Shown piece after piece: positions 59,958 through 64,000 of a DNA stretch of 64,000 nucleotides (positions within the stretch are counted from its first letter, which is position 1; each line of letters opens with the position of its first letter). The notes beneath the pieces are model-generated. The model was given only the letters and a program-made list of their open reading frames with translations, searched no databases and was not told where the DNA came from. Source of the DNA: Mariannaea sp. PMI_226. Lineage: Eukaryota; Ascomycota; Sordariomycetes; Hypocreales; Nectriaceae. The stretch covers positions 1,674,001 to 1,738,000 of the forward strand of contig JANFOG010000002.1 in NCBI GenBank assembly GCA_024336345.1. The letters are read 5' to 3'. The translations under genes were made by a program, and so were the position numbers.

Positions 59958-61867
59958 ATGAGCGTCGAACCACCACCTTTCCGCTTCGACCCGCGGTTCA
60001 AAGAGCTGCCTCCTCTTCCCCCGGGGGCGCGAGGGAACTCCGAGGAAACTCTGCAAGCACTCGACGGGGACATGATACTGGATGAGCTTGAGAAGAAAAA
60101 AAATGGCAAATGTGCTGCTACCAAAGAGGCGCCCAAGCACGGGTGGAGGACCTACGCTGCGTTTGCTACTCTATGTCTTGTCACCTTCATTGTTGCCCTG
60201 GACTCGACCATAATCTGCGTGGCTATTCCGGTAAGCAATTCTCAATATCTCGAACTTGTTGGCACATTTGACTTACGCGATCTGCCCGTTTTTCTTTTTG
60301 GAATATAGATAATTGCCGAAGATATCAATGCCACCGCTATTCAAGCCTTCTGGTGCGGAACTAGTTTCCTTCTTGCTTCAACTGTTATCCAGCCTCCGGT
60401 CGCATCGCTATCACACGTCTTCGGCCGTCAACCTGCTCTTCTGGGCTCCCTCTCACTCTTCACCGCTGGAAGCATCGTCGCTGCTTTGGCCAAGAACATC
60501 ACCATGCTTCTTACGGGCCGCACGCTACAAGGCCTGGGCTCTGGGGGCATCGTAGCCTTGACATATGTCATCGTTACAGATCTCGTCAGCCTTCGCGAAC
60601 GTGGCAAATGGTTTAGCTGCATTTCGCTAACGTGGACCGTTGGGAGTATCATTGGACCCTTGGTTGGCGGAGCCATCGTAGAAAAGTCATGGCCTTGGTT
60701 GTTCTGGATCAACCTCCCGTTTTGTGGCATCGGCTTCGTCGTCATTCCGTTAACATTAAAGATTAAGCGCAAGGACGCAAAGTCAACATCGACGAAACTG
60801 AGGGAGTTTGACTGGATTGGCACTATTCTCTTCGTAGGCTCACTGACGAGCGTCCTCGTTCCGTTAAGCTGGGGTATGTTGAGTCACCTTAGCCTCCGGT
60901 GCTGGCATCACTGACGGTTGCTAATCTGAATGTGAATATAGGTGGCGTCATGTATGATTGGACCAGTCCTCGAACCTTCGTGCCCCTGGCTGTTGGCGGC
61001 GTCGGTATAATCGCCTTTGGATTTCACATAATGAACTCAACCAAGTACAGCCGTTGCGACCCTCTCATCCGGCCCTCTCTGTTCGCATCCCTTACGTCCA
61101 TCACTGGATATTGCATAACCATCATTCACGGCATCATCGCTTGGTGCCTTCTGTACTATATACCCTTGTACCATGAGGTGAGAGGTTCATCACCCCTGGC
61201 CGCGGGCGAAGCTCTTCTACCTTTCACTGCAACCGTCGCTCCCGGGGCCATTATCATTGGACTCCTGGTCACTAAGACTGGTCTTTACCGCCCCTATCTC
61301 TGGGGGGGTTGGCTCTTTGTGCCCATTGGTCTTGGGCTCTTGATACTGCTTGAGAAAGACACCCCCACTTGGAAATGGGTGCTCATCTACCTGACTGGTG
61401 GTATCGGCCTCGGTGGCCTCTACTCAGCCCAGGCTTTCGTATGCCAAGCAGGTGCTTCCAACGCTGATGTGCCATTCGCGGCAGCGTTGTATGCTTTCAG
61501 CCGCAATCTAGGCCAAGCGCTGGGTGTGGCTGTCGGAGGCGTGACTTTCCAGAACGAGTTTGAGAGGCAGATAAAGAAGAGCGCTCAGTTTGCAAGCAAG
61601 GCGAGCGAATGGGCCAAGAACTCATCTGCTCTAGTTGAGGTCGTGAAGAACCTACCGTCTGGTGCCTTGAAGCGTACCATTGTGGGAGGCTATGTGAACA
61701 GCTTGCATACTGTGTGGCTTGTGCTGTGCATCCTTGCTTCGGTTGCCCTGGTGGCCTCGGTGGTGCTAGTGAAGCATAAGAGTCTGGATCGGGACTTTGA
61801 GACGGAGCACGGTCTTGTTGAATTGAAGGCCCAAGACAAGAATGCTCGTGCTGACGAACGAGTTTGA
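59958..61867 (+). CDS. MFS drug:H+ antiporter, DHA2 type (14 TM)
   Basis: Three exons, 59958-60230, 60309-60873 and 60942-61867, giving 587 residues from the ATG at 59958. The first TM carries the DHA2 motif ALDSTIICVAIPII, joined over intron 1. Further marks are SLSHVFGRQPAL (motif A), LTGRTLQGLGSGGI, and WTVGSIIGPLVGG (motif C) followed by WPWLFWINLPF. The number and spacing of hydrophobic segments fit 14 TMs. A ~65-residue N-terminal cytosolic part and a charged C-tail complete it. Relatives include AflT-like and Sge1-like toxin and drug exporters of the plasma membrane. No biosynthetic gene adjoins it, so a cluster transporter role is not supported. The substrate is unknown. Confidence 0.93.
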
Positions 61868-62670
61868 GTTGATGAGGCGGTTGATTGATGGGAGATTATA
61901 GATGTGAGATTCCGAAGGAGGTATCTGCCAGTGGTAATGGAATATGCTTTGGCTTGGACACGTGATTAATGATTGACTGAGAAAGAAGGAAGGGAAGGGA
62001 AGGGAAGGGAAGGGAAGGGAAGAAGGAAAGAAAGAAAGACAGAAGGGACGGACAACACATGATGATGACTTTTGATGGACCTACTCATTTAGATTTTGGT
62101 TTTGATTTTTAGCGGTGTCAACTAGTCAGGGCGTTTGGAACAACAAGAACCATGAAACTTATGGAGGAACAAATGGATGATGATGTCACGTTGGAAAATA
62201 TAGCAAACGGATTCTATTCCATTGTGATGCTCACCATGACAGTGGTCCTATTTGCATCTTCCGTTGAAAAGGGGGTTCATACTCTTTGTTGAACAGGTAC
62301 CCGGTGTTTGGGTTGCTGGACGTTGCAAATTACTATGGACATAGTCAGGCAGAGCACGGAGTAGTTTTGGAATAGGGAGTACGCTGCTTTGATTGGGTAA
62401 CCTACCTTACAGATTTGCGACTTGGTTGACTACCCTTTAGGTACCTCAGGCGGTATGAGCATAGTAGTTGCCTGGCACCAAGGCTCTCTTGTGCAAATTA
62501 GTGGAGCATGCCACGACCAATTGAGCTCTTGTGGAACCGTCAAATGTCTTTTTATAGAAACTTGTTATCTATTGTCGGTACCTTACCTAAGATATCTTCA
62601 CCTCGAACTTTCACACTTCGTTGCGCCTTGCCTCTCCAAAGCTCGAAACATCATTTACCGCATCGCAAAC
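61868..62670. other. Spacer between DHA2 gene and IWR1
   Basis: About 800 bases, holding a GGGAA repeat at about 61990-62020 and a TAGGTACC motif at about 62439. No gene supported; the last part is the IWR1 promoter. Confidence 0.5.
61990..62022. repeat. GGGAA pentanucleotide microsatellite
   Basis: About six GGGAA units followed by GAAAG-type sequence, about 120 bp after the DHA2 stop. Confidence 0.9.
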
Positions 62671-64000
62671 ATGTCTATCCCACCACAGCTCATCCGCGTC
62701 AAGCGCAAGCGGGTCGACGAAACGCCCGTAACCTTCCTCCGTACGTGAAAGCAATAACCAATGACTTCATCCCCTCGCGAGCATAGGTGTCTGACTCGGA
62801 GCAGAGTTTGACGAGGGCGCAAAGCGACACCGCACCGGAAGCAATTGGGTCTATCAACGCAGGCATGCTGGCCCCAAATCTCCGGCCGAGATATCCGCGA
62901 GACTGGAACGAGATGCTCAACCCATTATCCATGTATCGACTCCTGACGACGACTCGAAGAACAACCAGCATGATGCGGGACACCACGCCCTCGCCGGAAA
63001 TTCTGTCCCTGCGATGCAGGCAACCAACCCAACCGATACCAGCAGACTTGCTGAGCCCCGACGCTTCCACATTTCGAAAAAGATGATGATGTCAAATGGA
63101 GGAGCTGTGTCGGGCTCTGGACCTTTCAAGCGAACCCGATACGGGCCCGCTGTCTTTGTCGAACGAAGTAAGGCCAAAGCCACCCAAAGAGCTTCGCGGA
63201 GCCTCGCACTGCGAACGCCTCCCTCCGGCCATATCGACAACGCAACTGAGCCCGCGAATATGGTTGTAGACCCTCCAGTTGACGAACGCCGACTCAAGAA
63301 ACCAACCGTGAAGAGTAGATCTCGATCCCCTCAAGATCCCAGCCGCCGTACGCCTTTACCGGCCTCGTTCATGCAGCCACACAGTCAAGATATGGCTAAA
63401 GTTGCTGCTGACATGAACGACTGGGTGATGAGGGAGATTGGGGCAAATCTCAACGACATGGAGCAGGAGAGGAGGTCAGAAAAGACCAGGTTCAAACCGA
63501 AGGCCCCGGCTAAGAGATATCAAGAACGCCATCCTGAGCTGGAGGTCTCCCCTGCTCAAACTCAGCAGTCTTCTGAGGTCGAAATTGACACCCCCATGAG
63601 CGATGTCAGTGACATGGAAGATGACGATGATTGGGTTATTGATGAATATGTTCGCATACCAGCACATGCCATGACTGTAAATGTTGCTCCCACCGATGTT
63701 GGTGTGTTGGTATTGGATGGCGAGGAGGATACCAACTTATTCTTTGGACCCGACCGTGATGAAGATGATGAGTTGGATGAAGATGATGAAGATGAAAATG
63801 GTGCGTTTTCCTTTTCTTGAAAGATCAATTCTGGGTCGAAACCGGGACTTGGATTTAAAGCTAACATTGCAATCCGATAGCTGAAAACTACTACACTGCG
63901 GACTATCCTGAGGATGAGGTGGAGTCCGATGATGAGTATAACAGGTATGCCTACGGGTACCGAAATGCCAATGCGTCCGACAATGAGGAGTATGACAATA
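62671..64000 (+). CDS. iwr1: Iwr1-type RNA polymerase II nuclear import factor (3' partial)
   Basis: Exons 62671-62740, 62805-63800 and 63881 to beyond the window end. The intron at 62741-62804 joins VDETPVTFL to QFDEGAKRHR; the nearer CATAG acceptor would give a stop at once. The start MSIPPQLIRVKRKR is an N-terminal basic motif typical of Iwr1, containing a nuclear signal. The middle is hydrophilic with Arg/Lys and Asp/Glu stretches. Exon 3 begins AENYYTADYPEDEVESDDEY, the Iwr1 signature (YYTxDYPEDE, then acidic and Tyr residues). In yeast, Iwr1 binds assembled Pol II in the cytoplasm and guides it into the nucleus. The end of the gene is not in the window. Confidence 0.9.

Noticed and set aside
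56419..61867. Secondary-metabolite cluster around the MFS genes.
   Set aside because: No synthase, oxygenase, methyltransferase of that kind or cluster regulator lies beside them; the neighbours are Iwr1 and a transposon.
62785..62804. CATAG acceptor at about 62785 for IWR1 intron 1.
   Set aside because: Using it gives an immediate stop; the next AG at 62804 continues in frame with the family-like FDEGAKRHR block.

Overview
The window is nuclear DNA of a filamentous ascomycete (Pezizomycotina, most likely Sordariomycetes and perhaps Hypocreales; the genus is inferred, not shown). The evidence is short spliceosomal introns of about 50-320 bases with fungal-type GT...CTNAC...AG signals, a velvet-family regulator, DUF1996-type and GPI-anchored surface proteins, MDR-type ABC and DHA1/DHA2 MFS exporters, and orthologues of core eukaryotic genes (Rad23, Bdp1, Bre1, Rcm1/NSUN5, Iwr1). 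I see no prokaryotic features, CRISPR array, rRNA or convincing tRNA.

Layout. 1-2.4 kb: upstream DNA and a pyrimidine-rich leader. 2.46-3.8 kb: four-TM protein of unknown function. 5.6-14.1 kb: a compact housekeeping block with RAD23 (+, seven exons), BDP1 (-), BRE1 (+, five exons) and a SARAF-family protein (-). RAD23/BDP1 and BRE1/SARAF are convergent, and BDP1/BRE1 share a 467-bp divergent promoter. 14.1-19.4 kb: no supported gene. 19.4-23.6 kb: full-length P-glycoprotein-like ABC exporter. 27.1-28.3 kb: secreted, probably GPI-anchored protein. 28.3-37.3 kb: about 9 kb without a supported gene, ending in the probable leader of a VelC-type velvet gene (37.3-38.7 kb). 38.7-48.5 kb: a second gene-poor stretch, with a possible decayed minus-strand gene at 39.3-40.2 kb. 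48.5-52.6 kb: DUF1996 protein and an Rcm1/NSUN5 rRNA methyltransferase. 53.6-55.0 kb: a nearly intact Tc1/mariner element. 56.4-61.9 kb: two MFS exporters (DHA1, then DHA2). 62.7 kb to the end: Iwr1, cut by the window edge.

The genes do not form one pathway. They are single genes of DNA repair and ubiquitin, Pol III and Pol II biology, chromatin, rRNA modification, cell surface, export and development, set among long non-coding stretches rich in microsatellites and TAGGTA-type motifs.

The most interesting items are (i) the Tc1/mariner element, with TA target-site duplication, 30-bp inverted repeats matching at 28 positions, and a transposase that becomes one DD34E frame only if a 49-bp spliceosomal intron just before the first catalytic Asp is removed; (ii) the possible hidden or decayed minus-strand gene at 39.3-40.2 kb; and (iii) the very long 5' region of the velvet gene. 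I found no clear evidence of a wholly new system.
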